Source: Candidatus Peribacteria bacterium
Lineage (GTDB): Bacteria > Patescibacteriota > Gracilibacteria > Peribacterales > Peribacteraceae
Assembly (NCBI GenBank): GCA_903854455.1
Contig: CAINWJ010000159.1
Span: forward strand, 1 to 44,661
Reading direction: 5' to 3'
Length of the DNA: 44,661 nucleotides
Shown here: piece after piece, positions 34,365 through 42,450 of the stretch
Layout: the number at the start of each line of letters is the position of its first letter
Numbering within the stretch: the first letter of the stretch is position 1
Position numbers and translations under genes: made by a program
The notes under the pieces: model-generated
The model's database searches: none
What the model saw: the letters and a program-made list of their open reading frames with translations, nothing else
Told to the model about the DNA's origin: nothing

Positions 34365-35603
34365 TTAAGGCAATAAATTCTTAAACCAGGAACCGACCTG
34401 GCCAAACGTGCGCTTGAAGTCGAAGCTGGAAAGTGAGAACGCCGTGTGACGCTGACCCTCACGGACACCCCAGAGGAGCGTGCCGAGTGCGGTGGCGTAG
34501 GCAGGATCGTCGACCTTCTCGATGACGCCGCCGATCTCGACCGGAAAACCCATCTGGACCGGGAGACCCAGAACCTCGCGGGCGATATCCAAGACACCCG
34601 GTGCCTTCACTGCGGCACCCGTGAGCAGAACACCTGCAGGGAGCAGACCATCCCGACCGATGCGCTTGAGCTCCTCCTTTACCAGGGAGAACGTCTCGTA
34701 GTACCTGGCCTGCATGATCTCGGCCATGTACCGCTTGCCGACCATTTGAGTATCCATCTTGCTGACCTGGGACAGATCGATCATCTCGCGCTCCTGGATC
34801 TCGGCTGGAAGAACGGACCCGAACTCGATCTTGATCTTCTCCGCTGTATCGATGGATGTGCGAAGACCGATGGCAATATCGTTGGTCACGTTCTCGCCGC
34901 CAACCGGAAGGCTGACAGAGTGCAGGATGGTCCCCTCTTCGAAGACGGCAACACTCGTGGAACCTGCACCTATATCTATGGTGACAACTCCGAGTTCCTT
35001 CTGACGCTTGGTAAGGACAGCCTCGGAAATGGCAATCGTTGCCGGCACGAGGGAGTCGATGTCGACACCTGCCTGATCGATGCACTTCTCCAGATTCTTC
35101 ACATGCTGGATCTGACCGGTGATGATGTGCGCCTCCACCTCCAGACGGATGCCGGTCATACCGACAGGATTCTTGATGCCGCGCTGCTCATCGACGGCGT
35201 ACGACTTGGGTTCGATGTGCAGGATGCGACGATTACTCGGAATGCTCACCGCTTGAGCCGCCTCCAGAACGCGTGCCACATCCTCCACGGTAATCTCGCT
35301 GCCGGAGATGGCGATGACTCCGCGGCTGTCGAAGGCTTCGATGTGCGATCCGCTCATGCCGACGAACACGTGGTTCACCGGTACACCTGCCATGCGCTCG
35401 GCATCCTCCAGGGCTGAGATGATGTTGTGGATGGTTTCCTCGATATCGATGACATGCCCCTTGCGCATACCGAGTGACGGGGACAACCCGACCCCGATGA
35501 CACTGGGAACCTGACCACCGTCGGTCGAATCGACGACTGCGATGATCACACGGATCTTGGAGCTACCGATATCGAGACTGCAGACAACGCGTTCCTTGGC
35601 CAT
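34365..35603 (-). CDS. ftsA: Cell division protein FtsA
   Basis: FtsA is the actin-like ATPase that tethers FtsZ to the membrane. I start it at 35603 (MAKERVVCSLDIGSSKIRV), giving 412 residues. An upstream in-frame ATG at 35741 would add 46 residues unlike the family. The phosphate-1 motif LDIGSSKIRV, the SHIEAFDSRGVI region of subdomain 1C, VTIDIGAGSTSVAVFE (phosphate 2) and VLLTGAAVKAPGVLDIA are all seen. The C-terminus ends in FGQVGSWFKNLLP, an amphipathic helix fit for membrane binding. The order ftsA-ftsZ is the usual one. Confidence 0.97.
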   Translation of the reverse strand: MAKERVVCSLDIGSSKIRVIIAVVDSTDGGQVPSVIGVGLSPSLGMRKGHVIDIEETIHNIISALEDAERMAGVPVNHVFVGMSGSHIEAFDSRGVIAISGSEITVEDVARVLEAAQAVSIPSNRRILHIEPKSYAVDEQRGIKNPVGMTGIRLEVEAHIITGQIQHVKNLEKCIDQAGVDIDSLVPATIAISEAVLTKRQKELGVVTIDIGAGSTSVAVFEEGTILHSVSLPVGGENVTNDIAIGLRTSIDTAEKIKIEFGSVLPAEIQEREMIDLSQVSKMDTQMVGKRYMAEIMQARYYETFSLVKEELKRIGRDGLLPAGVLLTGAAVKAPGVLDIAREVLGLPVQMGFPVEIGGVIEKVDDPAYATALGTLLWGVREGQRHTAFSLSSFDFKRTFGQVGSWFKNLLP

Positions 35604-35991
35604 AGAGAGTGGTGTGGAGTGAAACGGAAGCAATGTGCAAAGTTGAATATGCACACAACGAAAGCAGTCTAGAGAAAGAGGTGAAGGGCTCGCAACCCTG
35701 TCATGACTACGTTTCGTATTCAATTCATGGAAAATTCCCATGAAATTGGAAAATTATTTTCCATATGTAGATAAGGAAAGAACGTCCAAGTAACACTAAA
35801 TGTATTCATCAAAAATTCACCGAGTACAAAAAGTGCACGAGATTCGGTATTTGCTGATGAGCTAGGGCTCGGGGAAATCCTATTACATCCGTAGCCGGGG
35901 CATCGTGCCCCGGTCGTCCTGCGACACGCCGCTTGCCGGCCAAAGCCGAGCGAAGGCTGGATGTCGCAGCTACGAAAATATTCAATTCCTC
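35604..35991. other. 388-bp gap without a gene; AT-rich inverted repeat
   Basis: The gap between the exonuclease and ftsA has no convincing gene. An AT-rich inverted repeat lies at about 35720-35747 (CAATTCATGG and CCATGAAATTG). The region from 35750 to 35880 is AT-rich and unremarkable. The right third holds an 85-bp repeat element listed separately. The ftsA promoter should be in this gap, but I cannot place it. Confidence 0.5.
35890..35974. repeat. 85-bp repeat element with nested inverted repeats
   Basis: CGTAGC and GCTACG form the ends (35890-35895, 35969-35974). Inside are TGCGACA/TGTCGCA (35920-35926, 35962-35968) and a perfect hairpin CCGGGGCA-TCG-TGCCCCGG (35895-35913). The TGCGACA arm is shared with the hairpin at 7255. 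It looks like a small palindromic element. Confidence 0.55.
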
Positions 35992-36969
35992 CTATAACAA
36001 CGACATCTGCTCCTGTTCCTTTTGAGGCAATGATTCCTTTGAAGGCGTCAGATTGCTGCTTAGGGATCCATCCATCCGGAAATGATTCTGCCCATACGGT
36101 GTTGCAAGCAATGCCTGAAATCTCTTCATCGGTAATGTGAACTCCAGATCGGAAAACAATTGGATGATCGGTGCGGATGGAATGTCCTTGAGCTCGAGGT
36201 CTGCAAGGGAAACAGGGAGATCGATATCGCACTTGAGCTGGCTCATCCGTTCGCAGAAGAATGCCTGCTCTCTGCCAGCCTCCAATTTAGACCTCCAGGA
36301 GGATTTGATATCCGGAAGATGCTTGTAGATCTCCTCGGTGGAACCATACTGCTGGATCAGTGCCGCAGCTGCCTTGGGACCGATCCCCTTCACGCCGGGA
36401 AGATTGTCCGACGAATCTCCGACCAATCCTTTATAAGAAGGTATCTGTGCAGGTGTCACACCGTACTTCGTGAACACTTCCTTATCCGACAGATACTCAG
36501 CCTCCTGATATCCCTTGTGCGGGATGGCGATCCGGATGGTAGAGGAAGCAAGCTGGAACAGATCCCGGTCACCGGAGACAATCGTCACCCGATCCCCTGC
36601 CCTCTCGGCAGCCCGAGCATAGGAACATGCCAGATCATCGGCTTCGTACCGGCGATCCTCGACACTGCGGATACCGAAGGAATCGATAACGGACCTGGCA
36701 CGCGGAATCTGCACGTAGAAATCATCCGGTGTTGTCTGCCTGCCACTCTTGTAGTCGGCGTACTCCGTGTGCCGGAACGTCTCATCACCGGCATCGAAGC
36801 AGAACAACACACTGTCGGGCTGCTCGGTGCGCAATATAAGGAGAAGCATGGAGGCGATGCCGAAGACCGTATTCACCTGCTCACCCTTGGATGTCCGCAT
36901 CGTGCGGGGAATAGCCCAGTACGCTCTATATAAGAGGTGGTGACCGTCGATAATGACGAGATGCTTCAT
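35992..36969 (-). CDS. Stand-alone 5'-3' exonuclease (PolA N-domain type) with possible clamp-binding tail
   Basis: The 325-residue protein matches the 5' nuclease domain of DNA polymerase I, which removes RNA primers and flaps. Visible are VIIDGHHLLYRAYWA, FCFDAGDETFRHTEYADYKSGR, the metal cluster RRYEADDLA and IVSGDRDLFQL, GLVGDSSDNLPGVKGIGPKAA (H3TH), and a C-terminal helical part. No polymerase domain follows, so it is a separate protein. The last residues, EQEQMSLL, resemble the Q-x-S-L-L/F beta-clamp peptide. This is an inference. Confidence 0.93.
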   Translation of the reverse strand: MKHLVIIDGHHLLYRAYWAIPRTMRTSKGEQVNTVFGIASMLLLILRTEQPDSVLFCFDAGDETFRHTEYADYKSGRQTTPDDFYVQIPRARSVIDSFGIRSVEDRRYEADDLACSYARAAERAGDRVTIVSGDRDLFQLASSTIRIAIPHKGYQEAEYLSDKEVFTKYGVTPAQIPSYKGLVGDSSDNLPGVKGIGPKAAAALIQQYGSTEEIYKHLPDIKSSWRSKLEAGREQAFFCERMSQLKCDIDLPVSLADLELKDIPSAPIIQLFSDLEFTLPMKRFQALLATPYGQNHFRMDGSLSSNLTPSKESLPQKEQEQMSLL

Positions 36970-36974
36970 GGGAG

Positions 36975-37120
36975 GGATCAGGGATCAGTAATCAGGGATC
37001 AGTAATCGGGAACAGGGAAATACTCAGAACAAACGAAACTGAGTATGAAGAGTATCAGAAGATAACCAAAGCTGTATCTCCTAAGTAGTAAACCTCCCTG
37101 ACCCTCACACCCGATCCTCA
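36975..37120. repeat. Heptamer repeat (GGGATCA/GTAATCA words)
   Basis: The left arm (about 36975-37016) alternates GGGATCA and GTAATCA heptamers. A looser complement (CCCTGACCC, CCCGATCC) lies at about 37094-37120. It sits in the divergent gap between the exonuclease and the GlgA-like gene. Confidence 0.5.
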
Positions 37121-37167
37121 TAACTGTCATCATCAAACAATCTATCAATTCTGACAACTCTGAAGGA

Positions 37168-37196
37168 TTCCGGAAAAACCAAAAAACCTGTATAAT
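37168..37196 (+). promoter_or_regulatory. Promoter candidate for the GlgA-like gene
   Basis: A perfect TATAAT (37191-37196) lies 26 bp before the ATG at 37223. The expected -35 position (37168-37173) reads TTCCGG, which is weak. Confidence 0.45.
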
Positions 37197-37222
37197 AATT
37201 CGATTCATCCACACCAACATTC

Positions 37223-37861
37223 ATGACCACTGTCTCACCAGCCTATGACAACAAGATCGTGCGCAAATACTCGGCGCGCACTGTCGAGCACAAAGCCGAG
37301 AACAAGGCTGCGTTGCAGGAGGAGTTGAAATGGATCGCTGAGCCCAAACAGCCCATCATCTGCCTGCCGACCGGTATCACCGATGCGCTGGGCGGAGAAC
37401 TATTTGAGCAGGTGCTCCCGGGACTTCTGGAACTGCCGGTCTCACTCGTCATCCGCGGACGCGGATCCAAGAAGTACGGAGACACACTCACCAAGCTTGC
37501 GAAGACGAAGAACCATCGCGTGGCGATCATCCAGGACGATGACGTTCACATCCGGCACATGCTCGCCGGAAGCGACATCGCCGTCTTCTTCTCGACCAAT
37601 AACGACGAGGAGATGCTGGAGAACTGCCTTCGCTACGGTGTCATCCCAGTCTCCCTCCCCATGGAATCACTGGAGAACTACAACCCGGTACAGGAGAGCG
37701 GTAATGCGTTCGTGTACGAAGATCCCAGTCACTGGATGTGCTTCGCGAGTCTGGTGCGCGCACTCGAAACATTCAAGTTCCCCTTCGACTGGAGAACCAT
37801 CCAACGCCATGCGATGGATGCAATGGACAGGAAGACAGCAATGGCAGAAGCAACGGCGTAA
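37223..37861 (+). CDS. Glycogen-synthase-like (GT5) C-terminal domain, stand-alone
   Basis: The 212-residue protein aligns by eye with the C-terminal half of GlgA. TTVSPAYDNKI and NKAALQEEL match the hinge, and the Rossmann-like domain follows. LRYGVIPV matches the segment after the GlgA EPCGLTQ motif, and the C-terminal region ends in W..I.RHAMDAM. The N-terminal domain is missing. The catalytic Glu of EPCGL aligns with an Asn here, with STNNDEEMLENC in its place. It is therefore probably not an active synthase and may bind ADP-glucose, UDP-sugars or glucan. No other glycogen gene is in the window. Confidence 0.7.
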   Translation: MTTVSPAYDNKIVRKYSARTVEHKAENKAALQEELKWIAEPKQPIICLPTGITDALGGELFEQVLPGLLELPVSLVIRGRGSKKYGDTLTKLAKTKNHRVAIIQDDDVHIRHMLAGSDIAVFFSTNNDEEMLENCLRYGVIPVSLPMESLENYNPVQESGNAFVYEDPSHWMCFASLVRALETFKFPFDWRTIQRHAMDAMDRKTAMAEATA

Positions 37862-37875
37862 ACAAAACCACGGAA

Positions 37876-37918
37876 CAATGAACCGTGAATTGTTAATAGT
37901 TAATTGTTAACAGTTTCC
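37876..37918. repeat. Short heptamer run (ATTGTTA words)
   Basis: ATTGTTA, ATAGTTA, ATTGTTA and ACAGTTT follow one another at about 37888-37915, after a GAACAATGAACCGTGAA stretch. It separates two reading frames. No clear complementary arm is present. Confidence 0.45.
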
Positions 37919-37920
37919 AT

Positions 37921-38115
37921 TTATACATCATCGTCATCCGGAATCCCGAGTTCGTTATCGTCCTCCTCATCGTCAGTAACAAATTCATCATCGTCATCAC
38001 CCAAGACAAAGCCGTCATCATCACCCGCTCCAGACCCTGACCCCGATCCGGTTCCGTCATCATCGTCATCGCCCAGAAGAAATAGCCAGCTGAAGGGGAA
38101 AACAAGAGGAAACAT
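37921..38115 (-). CDS. Possible small acidic secreted protein
   Basis: This 64-residue frame has a hydrophobic start (MFPLVFPFSWLFLLG) followed by about 45 residues with clusters of Asp and a Gly-Ser stretch. Part of the Gly-Ser stretch is encoded by GGGTCA-like words. It could be a short exported acidic peptide or chance translation of repetitive DNA. No ribosome-binding site is seen. I keep it at low confidence. Confidence 0.3.
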   Translation of the reverse strand: MFPLVFPFSWLFLLGDDDDDGTGSGSGSGAGDDDGFVLGDDDDEFVTDDEEDDNELGIPDDDDV

Positions 38116-38337
38116 AGGTGAGAGGAAAATGCGCCGCGAAGTATAATGAGAGTTAAAGATGATGCAAGGCGATTTTTATGAGGAAATAGAGGAAAGAGAC
38201 GAAATAGAAGAATGAGAGAATTACCAAAAAAACGAACTGAAGATCCATTCTGATCTCCTCCTCTATTTCTTCGATTTCCAAATTTTCTTGTATCCTCTAT
38301 TTCCTCTCCACCCCTCCTCCTCTACCATACGTCCGCT
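38116..38337. repeat. Nonamer inverted repeat (GAGGAAATA words) upstream of the lipoprotein gene
   Basis: The left arm (about 38176-38215) is a run of GAGGAAATA/GAGGAAAGA nonamers. The right arm (about 38253-38320) is rich in the complementary TCTATTTCC words. They frame about 40 bp. I see no gene in this 222-bp stretch. Confidence 0.55.
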
Positions 38338-39027
38338 ATGCGTACCTCCCACCTCATCATCACCGCGATCAGCTGCACTGCACTCCTGACAGGATGCGGT
38401 GCCAAAAAAGAAACTCCAACCGCTCCACTGGAATCCAGACAATCACTGGAAGTGAAAGCCAATGCCGGCGATGCTGCTGCTCAGTTCGAGCTGGGTGCCG
38501 CCTACCACGATGGTTCCGGCGGTCCCAAAGACCTCACACTCGCCAAGAGCTGGTTCGAGAAGTCTGCAAAGCAGGGAGATGTCCGGGCGGAGTTTAATCT
38601 GGGTGTGATGTACTACATGGGAGAAGGGTTGAAACAGAATTACGCCGTAGCTCGTAATTGGTTCGAGAAAGCGGCTGCCAAACAGAATCCACGAGCGCAG
38701 TTCAACCTGGGCGTGATGTACTACCGCGGCGAAGGCGTGAAGCAGGATTACAAGAAAGCCATAGACTATTTCTCGCAGGCAGGAACACAGGGTTTCCAGG
38801 AAGCGGCATTCAACCTGGGCGTGATGTATGCCAAGGGTGAAGGTGGAGAAGTGGATGTTGGCAAGGCATACGCGTGGTTCTCCCTCGCACGGGATCTGGG
38901 AAGCGAACGAGCACCGGAGGTACTGAAGAACATCGAACGTGCTCTGAAGCCGGAGCAGGTTACGCTTGCCAAGAGCATGGCAACCGCACTGAAGGAAGAG
39001 GTTCAGAAGCAGACGAAGAAGCAGTAA
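38338..39027 (+). CDS. Sel1-repeat lipoprotein
   Basis: The 229-residue protein starts with a lipoprotein signal peptide with lipobox LTGC (Cys near 21), so Lgt in this window is a likely processor. Four Sel1-like repeats of about 36 residues follow (roughly 42-190), with the pattern A.F.LG.MY..GEG..D...A..WF..AA. Sel1 repeats form alpha-solenoid scaffolds for protein interactions. The last 40 residues are a charged helix. The MgtA-type gene begins 22 bp downstream, so both may be co-transcribed. Confidence 0.92.
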   Translation: MRTSHLIITAISCTALLTGCGAKKETPTAPLESRQSLEVKANAGDAAAQFELGAAYHDGSGGPKDLTLAKSWFEKSAKQGDVRAEFNLGVMYYMGEGLKQNYAVARNWFEKAAAKQNPRAQFNLGVMYYRGEGVKQDYKKAIDYFSQAGTQGFQEAAFNLGVMYAKGEGGEVDVGKAYAWFSLARDLGSERAPEVLKNIERALKPEQVTLAKSMATALKEEVQKQTKKQ

Positions 39028-39049
39028 CTCGTGCATTTTCAGCCAACGA

Positions 39050-41743
39050 ATGCCCTTCCTCTTTCGCTCTGTCCACATAGGCAAAGGAAGTGTCAAAACA
39101 CTTGCAGATGAAGTGCAGAAGCTGCTGACGACATGTACACACCTCGAAACGGATCAGGTGCTGGCGTGGCTTGGTACGCCGTATGGAGGCCTGACGGAGA
39201 ATGAAGCGGCACACAGACTGCAGGAAGAGGGGTCCAATGATGTGACGCACGAGAAGGCATCACCGTGGTACATCCTCCTCCTTAAGAACATCGGCAACCC
39301 GTTCGTCGTGGTGCTGCTGGCACTGGGGATTGTCTCGTATCTCACAGGCGATCATCGTTCCGTCATTGTCGTGGGAACCATGGTGATCGCGAGCGTCCTC
39401 CTGCGATTCATCCAGGAGTACCGCTCCACGCGTGCAGCTGAATCTTTGCAAGCCTTGGTACGAACGACTGCAACAGTCATGCGTCAGCACGAGGACCATG
39501 AAGACGATGAGAACATCAAGCTGGTGAGTGAATGGCGCGAGATACCGTTACGGCAGCTCGTCCGTGGTGACGTCATCCGGCTGGCAGCGGGAGACATGAT
39601 CCCGGCGGACGTCCGCCTGCTCCAATCCAAAGACCTCTTCGTCAGCCAATCCGTCCTCACCGGTGAATCCATGCCGGTCGAGAAAGCGGACATTCATCAT
39701 CTGCACACCGGACAGAAACAATCTCCACAATCGAAGAACGACAGCCCGCTGGAGCAGGAAAATCTCTGCTTCCTCGGTACCAACATCATCAGCGGATCAG
39801 CTACTGCCGCCGTAGTGACAACCGGTGAACGAACCATGCTCGGGTCACTCGCGAAAGCCGTTGCCGGTCATCGGACCGAGACGAGCTTCGACAAGGGACT
39901 CAAGAGCGTCTCGTGGCTCTTGGTCCGCTTCATGCTCGTGATGACTCCGCTCATCTTCGTCTTAAGCGGGGTCACCAAGGGAGACTGGAAGCAGGCATTC
40001 CTCTTCGCAGTCGCAGTCGCGGTGGGACTGACACCGGAAATGCTACCGATGGTCGTCACCGCGAACCTGGCAAAAGGTGCTTTGTCGATGGCACGGAAGA
40101 AGGTAATCGTAAAGAACCTCAATGCCATCCAGAACCTGGGAGCCATGGACGTCCTCTGCACAGACAAGACCGGCACACTCACGCAGGACAAGATCGTGCT
40201 GATCGAGTACATGGACATCCACGGGAAGCATAGTCCGCAAGTCCTGGAGTACGCCTACGTCAACAGTCACTTCCAGACGGGGCTCAAGGATCTCCTCGAT
40301 CGCGCAGTCGTCGAACATGCCGAACTCACGGAGAAGCTTAAGCTTCCGACTACCAAGAAAATCGACGAGATCCCGTTCGACTTCTCCCGCCGCCGCATGT
40401 CGGTCGTGGTGGAGAAATCCCCGGAGCAGCACGTCTTGATCTGCAAAGGAGCCATAGAAGAACTGCTCAAGATCTGCACACAGGTGGAGGATGAAGGTTC
40501 GCTGCAGCCACTGACCGATGAGCGGAGAGCATCGATCCTGAAGCTGACGGATGATCTGAACGGGCGTGGTCTGCGGGTCGTTGCAGTCGCGTACAAGACG
40601 ATGACACCGACCGGCAAACCCTGCACCGTCTCCGATGAACAGAACCTGACTCTCGCCGGCTTCATCGATTTCTTAGATCCGCCGAAGGAAAGTGCCGGAC
40701 CTGCGATCGTCCTCCTTAGGAAAGCCGGCATCACCGTAAAAGTGATCACGGGAGACAATGACGTCGTCACGAGGCGCGTCTGCAAAGATGTCGGACTGGA
40801 TGTAGAGAATCTTCTCCTCGGTCAGGACGTCGAAACGATGTCGGATGCCGAACTCCTGGTCGCAGTAGAACAAACAACGGTGTTCGCCAAAGTGACCCCG
40901 GCGCAGAAAGCCCGAATCGTGCGTGCAATCAAAGACAATAATCATACAGTCGGCTATCTGGGCGACGGTATCAATGACGCGTCAGCGCTGAGAGATGCAG
41001 ACGTCGGCGTCTCGGTCGATTCCGCGACGGACATCGCCAAGGAGTCAGCGGACATCATCTTGCTCGAGAAGAGTCTGCTCGTACTCAATGATGGAGTCAT
41101 CCGCGGACGCGAGGTCTACGGCAACATCATCAAGTACATCAAGATGGCGACGAGTTCGAACTTCGGGAACATGTTCTCCATGCTGGCAGCGAGTGCCTTC
41201 CTGCCGTTCCTGCCCATGCTCCCGATCCAGCTCCTGATCCAGAACCTGCTCTACGATTTCTCGCAGCTCTCACTGCCGTGGGACAAGATGAACCCGGAGT
41301 TCCTGGCTCAGCCCAGGAAGTGGGAGCCCAAGGGCATCGCGCGGTTCATGCTCTGCATAGGACCCCTGAGCTCCATCTTCGACATCACGACGTTCGTGAT
41401 CCTCTGGTACGTATTCAAAGCAAATGTCCCCGCAATGCAATCTCTCTTCCAGTCAGGCTGGTTCGTGGAAGGTCTCCTCTCCCAGACACTGATCGTCCAC
41501 ATGATCCGCACACGGGAAATCCCGTTCATCCAGAGCCGGGCAGCAACACCGGTGTTACTGACAACGGGTGCCGTCATGCTCGCAGGACTCCTGATCCCCT
41601 TCTCCAGCTTCGGTGCAGCGGTAGGGATGGTCCCGCTGCCACTCTCCTACTTCCCGTGGCTCCTCGGAATCCTGATCGGTTACTGCGCGGTAACGCAGAC
41701 GGTGAAGACGCTGTACATCCGGACGTTCGGGGGGTGGTTGTGA
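39050..41743 (+). CDS. mgtA: P-type ATPase, MgtA-like magnesium transporter
   Basis: This is an 897-residue P3B-type ATPase that imports Mg2+ across the membrane using ATP. Visible are the N-terminal cation-ATPase domain (about 35-100), the actuator motif TGES (near 206-209), VAVGLTPEMLPMVVT in the membrane segment characteristic of MgtA, the phosphorylation site DKTGTLT (Asp372), GDNDVV, and the hinge GDGINDASAL (638-647). About four membrane segments follow. The assignment to Mg2+ is from the family. No M-box or leader peptide is visible in the 22-bp gap before it. Confidence 0.93.
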   Translation: MPFLFRSVHIGKGSVKTLADEVQKLLTTCTHLETDQVLAWLGTPYGGLTENEAAHRLQEEGSNDVTHEKASPWYILLLKNIGNPFVVVLLALGIVSYLTGDHRSVIVVGTMVIASVLLRFIQEYRSTRAAESLQALVRTTATVMRQHEDHEDDENIKLVSEWREIPLRQLVRGDVIRLAAGDMIPADVRLLQSKDLFVSQSVLTGESMPVEKADIHHLHTGQKQSPQSKNDSPLEQENLCFLGTNIISGSATAAVVTTGERTMLGSLAKAVAGHRTETSFDKGLKSVSWLLVRFMLVMTPLIFVLSGVTKGDWKQAFLFAVAVAVGLTPEMLPMVVTANLAKGALSMARKKVIVKNLNAIQNLGAMDVLCTDKTGTLTQDKIVLIEYMDIHGKHSPQVLEYAYVNSHFQTGLKDLLDRAVVEHAELTEKLKLPTTKKIDEIPFDFSRRRMSVVVEKSPEQHVLICKGAIEELLKICTQVEDEGSLQPLTDERRASILKLTDDLNGRGLRVVAVAYKTMTPTGKPCTVSDEQNLTLAGFIDFLDPPKESAGPAIVLLRKAGITVKVITGDNDVVTRRVCKDVGLDVENLLLGQDVETMSDAELLVAVEQTTVFAKVTPAQKARIVRAIKDNNHTVGYLGDGINDASALRDADVGVSVDSATDIAKESADIILLEKSLLVLNDGVIRGREVYGNIIKYIKMATSSNFGNMFSMLAASAFLPFLPMLPIQLLIQNLLYDFSQLSLPWDKMNPEFLAQPRKWEPKGIARFMLCIGPLSSIFDITTFVILWYVFKANVPAMQSLFQSGWFVEGLLSQTLIVHMIRTREIPFIQSRAATPVLLTTGAVMLAGLLIPFSSFGAAVGMVPLPLSYFPWLLGILIGYCAVTQTVKTLYIRTFGGWL

Positions 41744-41744
41744 C

Positions 41745-41795
41745 GAAAAGGAATCCTAGGAAACCAAAGAAACCAAGGAGTCCAAGGAAGGACGC
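41745..41795. repeat. Direct nonamer run (AGGAAACCA words)
   Basis: AGGAATCCT, AGGAAACCA, AAGAAACCA, AGGAGTCCA and AGGAAGGAC follow as five near-regular nonamers just after the mgtA stop. There is no complementary arm, so this is a single-armed member of the word-repeat group. Confidence 0.6.
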
Positions 41796-41808
41796 TATAA
41801 TCAATTCA

Positions 41809-42354
41809 ATGAAGAACGCAGTGATCATCCACGGCACCGGAACACGGAATGATGAGTTCTGGTTTCCGTGGTTTAAGAAGGAACTCGAAGCCAAGGGTTA
41901 TACCGTTTGGCTCCCGCAAATGCCGAATGCGGATCATCCGAATCTGGAGGAATGGCTGCCGTTCATCATGGACCAGGCGTCGTTTACCGAGGATACGATC
42001 TTGATCGGGCATTCCGCCGGAGCGCAGCTGATCCTGAGTATTCTGGAAAGAATCCCGACACCAATTAAACAGGCGATCCTCGTTGCCGGTTATGCCAGGG
42101 CACTACGAGCAAGCGCCGATGATGAAAGTGACGGACTCGTAGATTGGAATAATGCGCACGGGAAATGCCGAAAGATCATCTTTATCAACTCCGATAACGA
42201 TCCGTGGGGATGTGATGATGCACAGGGAAGGATCATGCAGGAAAATCTCGGTGGAGAATTGATTGTAACGAAGGGCGAAGGGCACATGGGATCGACGACC
42301 TACAACCAGCCCTACAAGGAATTCCCGCTGCTGGTGAAATTGTTGAATGCGTGA
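41809..42354 (+). CDS. RBBP9/YdeN-like serine hydrolase
   Basis: The 181-residue alpha/beta hydrolase starts with the HGTG oxyanion-type motif (VIIHGTGTRNDEFWFPW). It has the nucleophile elbow GHSAGA (about 66-71) and near the C-terminus GEGHMGS with the catalytic His. An Asp in INSDNDPWG completes the triad. This pattern fits the RBBP9/YdeN family, whose members cleave small esters or peptides in the cytoplasm. Substrate unknown. The start at 41809 follows directly on the repeat after mgtA. Confidence 0.88.
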   Translation: MKNAVIIHGTGTRNDEFWFPWFKKELEAKGYTVWLPQMPNADHPNLEEWLPFIMDQASFTEDTILIGHSAGAQLILSILERIPTPIKQAILVAGYARALRASADDESDGLVDWNNAHGKCRKIIFINSDNDPWGCDDAQGRIMQENLGGELIVTKGEGHMGSTTYNQPYKEFPLLVKLLNA

Positions 42355-42372
42355 ATGGAATTGATTGCTTGC

Positions 42373-42437
42373 CTGCGGGGCGGCAGCCCCGCGCTCCTGA
42401 CCCTCACCCCGACCCTCACCCCGACCCTCATCTTCTG
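42373..42437. repeat. GC hairpin plus hexamer run (ACCCTC words)
   Basis: GCGGGGC/GCCCCGC with a 4-base loop (42375-42392) is followed by a run of ACCCTC/ACCCCG hexamers (about 42398-42432). The first part matches the ftsA-ftsZ hairpin in reverse complement. The second part is the single arm of the GGGTCA family. Confidence 0.6.
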
Positions 42438-42450
42438 ATATTCTCCCCGC

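Noticed and set aside
41278..41808. Longer version of the hydrolase gene starting inside mgtA
   Set aside because: The upstream part is the shadow frame of mgtA and of the repeat; the family starts at the HGTG motif.
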